Source: Streptomyces sp. NBC_01754
Lineage (GTDB): Bacteria > Actinomycetota > Actinomycetes > Streptomycetales > Streptomycetaceae
DNA: 64,000 nucleotides
Reading direction: 5' to 3'
NCBI RefSeq assembly: GCF_035918015.1
Contig: NZ_CP109132.1
Coordinates: forward strand, 5,580,001-5,644,000
Shown one piece after another: positions 62,661 to 64,000 of the stretch; the stretch's first letter is position 1; each line of letters begins with the position of its first letter. Under the pieces are notes generated by a model. It was given only the letters and a program-made list of their open reading frames with translations. It ran no database searches and was not told the origin of the DNA. The translations under genes were made by a program, and so were the position numbers.

Positions 62661-63344
62661 ATGTCAGACCACACACCGCGGCCCGGGGACGGGCCCGCGC
62701 CGCACGACCCCTGGGCACCGCCGGAGAACCGGGTGGATCTCGGCAAGACGGTCGGTGACGCCCGCCCGCCGGGCGTGCACGACCAGCCGACGGTCACGTC
62801 CATGCCGAGCACGGACGCCGGAACCGGACCGGTACCCGGCCCGCCGGCCGGAGGCTTCGGCCCGGGCCAGGGCGGTGGCCTCCCCCCGCCACCGGTCGCA
62901 CCTCACGGGCCGGCCCTGCCCGGGGCGCAGTACGGCTATCCGGTCGGGCCCTCCGCGCCCTACACCGGCTATCCGGGCTATCCGGGCTATCCGGGCCACG
63001 CCGGTTACGGCGGCGGTCCGGCGCCGGCGAACGGTCTCGGCGTCGCGGCGCTGGTGCTCGGTATCGTCGCGACAGCCGGTTTCTGCTTCTGGGGGCTCGG
63101 TGTCGTCCTGGGCGTCCTGGCGCTCGTCTTCGGCATCATCGGACAGGGCCGCGCCAAGCGAGGTGAGGCGACCAACGGCGGGATGGCGCTCGCCGGGATC
63201 ATCCTGGGAGCGATCGCGATCCCCATCAGCGCCGTCTGTCTGGCGTTCCTCATCTGGCTCGGACACCAGGACGACGTGCACACCGAAGAGAGCGGTGACG
63301 GGTACGCCGCCACGCTGGTCGTGGACGCCCCGCTCCGGCCGTGA
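62661..63344 (+). CDS. DUF4190 domain membrane protein
   Basis: A 227-residue protein. The N-terminal ~125 residues are Pro/Gly/Tyr-rich and disordered (including a YPGYPGYPG run). Two membrane helices follow (VAALVLGIVATAGFCFWGLG, GGMALAGIILGAIAIPISAV), separated by GIIGQGRAKRGEAT, the DUF4190 pattern. A short C-terminus is probably outside. Function unknown. ATG 62661 with GGGGAGG; divergent from the deaminase gene. Confidence 0.85.
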   Translation: MSDHTPRPGDGPAPHDPWAPPENRVDLGKTVGDARPPGVHDQPTVTSMPSTDAGTGPVPGPPAGGFGPGQGGGLPPPPVAPHGPALPGAQYGYPVGPSAPYTGYPGYPGYPGHAGYGGGPAPANGLGVAALVLGIVATAGFCFWGLGVVLGVLALVFGIIGQGRAKRGEATNGGMALAGIILGAIAIPISAVCLAFLIWLGHQDDVHTEESGDGYAATLVVDAPLRP

Positions 63345-63555
63345 CGGGAGCCTGTGCCTGCCGTGCCGCGCGACCGTCGGCGGAGCCCGGTCCCGTGGCG
63401 GCGGGTCAGACGTCCGCCGCCGGCGGGGGGCATCCGTGTCCGTCGTTGTTTCGGTTCCACACACCGGGGGGTAAGCCTTCCGGCTGCCGGTGGGGAGCGA
63501 CCCCCGCGGTTCCCGGCGCGCGGGCGCGAGGCCCCGCCGTGTACAGGAGGCGGAC
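63345..63555 (+). other. Intergenic region before the last GNAT gene
   Basis: A 211-bp gap with no gene. A less GC-rich patch (tccgtcgttgtttcggttcc, 63438-63457) is a plausible promoter. A good ribosome site, CAGGAGG, ends the gap. Confidence 0.4.
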
Positions 63556-64000
63556 GTGCGTGTGGTGACGGTCGACGACGTGTCCCTGGTGAGGGCGATT
63601 CACCGCGACGTGTTCACCCCGGCGTTCACCCCGGACGAACTGACCGGGGCCGACGAGCTGTGGACGGCCGTCCAGCAGGGCGGCGGGGTGCTCACCGCGG
63701 TGATGGACGAGGAGGACCGGCCCGCGGCCGCGGCGTTCGGCGAGTGGTACCCGGAGAGCCGGGTGCTGCTGCTGGTGTACCTCGCGGTCGGCCGGACGGT
63801 GCGGTCACGGGGTCTGGGCGGTGTGCTGCTGGCCGAGGCCGTCGGTGCCTGGCAGACGAGGTTCCGGCCGGCCCTCACCCTGGCGGAGCTCGAACATCCC
63901 GTCGTCCACCCCGGCGACCCGGCCCGCGGCGACGGACGCTCGCGCCTGCGTTTCTACGCCCGCCACGGAGCCCGGGCCCTGGACCTCCCGTACTTCCAGC
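63556..64000 (+). CDS. GNAT family N-acetyltransferase, 5' part (runs off the window)
   Basis: At least 148 residues, without a stop before the window end. GTG 63556 follows CAGGAGG by 6 nt. The protein starts VRVVTVDDVSLVRAIHRDVF. The acetyl-CoA site is VRSRGLGGVLLAEAVGAW (R-x-x-G-x-G). Later LRFYARHGARALDLPYFQ is the usual terminal GNAT strand. Substrate unknown; the C-terminus is missing. Confidence 0.82.
   Translation, partial: MRVVTVDDVSLVRAIHRDVFTPAFTPDELTGADELWTAVQQGGGVLTAVMDEEDRPAAAAFGEWYPESRVLLLVYLAVGRTVRSRGLGGVLLAEAVGAWQTRFRPALTLAELEHPVVHPGDPARGDGRSRLRFYARHGARALDLPYFQ

Noticed and set aside
1..64000. CRISPR arrays, insertion sequences, integrases, phage or toxin-antitoxin modules
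   Set aside because: No repeat-spacer pattern, transposase or integrase motif was seen anywhere; the gene order is core Streptomyces.

Overview
The window is a high-GC chromosomal segment of a Streptomyces. The evidence is the GC-rich third codon positions, frequent GTG starts, the sporulation sigma factor gene whiG, an nsdA regulator, a glcP glucose permease beside smc, four consecutive type I signal peptidase genes, and a gene order that, from memory, follows the S. coelicolor core region from about SCO5563 to SCO5662. No phage, plasmid, insertion sequence, CRISPR array, rRNA or tRNA gene was seen.

Layout. 1-9985: end of thiD, rpmB (reverse), a DAK2/FakA-like protein, recG, rsmD, coaD, a coiled-coil protein, a DUF177 protein, rpmF, rnc and mutM (DNA repair, ribosome and RNA processing). 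10069-16024: a secreted CAP-domain protein, acylphosphatase, a small coiled-coil protein and smc. 16279-22267: glcP, an NCS1 nucleobase symporter, a GNAT enzyme, ftsY and a stand-alone prim-pol domain protein. 22691-26257: nsdA and ffh. The roughly 540 bp between these two contain recognisable relics of amtB and glnK; in S. coelicolor this position holds the intact amtB-glnK-glnD operon. 26346-28326: a methyltransferase and a SprT-like zinc protein with an elaborate upstream region. 28484-31172: rpsP, a KH protein, rimM, trmD and rplS. 31218-39020: the sipW-X-Y-Z cluster, a NUDIX gene, a DUF2469 gene, yraN, a comM-like gene and dprA. 39281-41659: whiG, a TetR regulator and an antisense M23-domain reading frame. 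41937-47761: rpsB, tsf, pyrH, frr, cdsA and rlmN. 47845-51828: a TPP riboswitch controlling a thiamine ABC transporter. 51868-58315: a NarL-type two-component pair, two envelope glycosyltransferases and an ABC export system. 58545-64000: an Lrp regulator divergent from an aminobutyraldehyde dehydrogenase, a GDPD phosphodiesterase, an adenosine-deaminase-family enzyme (probably of the futalosine menaquinone pathway), a DUF4190 membrane protein and the start of a GNAT gene.

Functionally the window is a housekeeping backbone: ribosomal proteins and their maturation factors (L28, L32, S16, L19, S2, EF-Ts, Frr, RimM, TrmD, RlmN, RNase III), the SRP route with signal peptidases (Ffh, FtsY, SipWXYZ), and chromosome maintenance (Smc, RecG, MutM, DprA). 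Developmental and antibiotic regulators (WhiG, NsdA, RNase III) are embedded in it. The most notable observations are the decayed ammonium/PII operon, an in-frame TTA codon in nsdA, a thiamine riboswitch leader with a visible Shine-Dalgarno-sequestering helix, and a palindromic operator-like site plus a start-codon hairpin in front of a compact SprT-like zinc protein.
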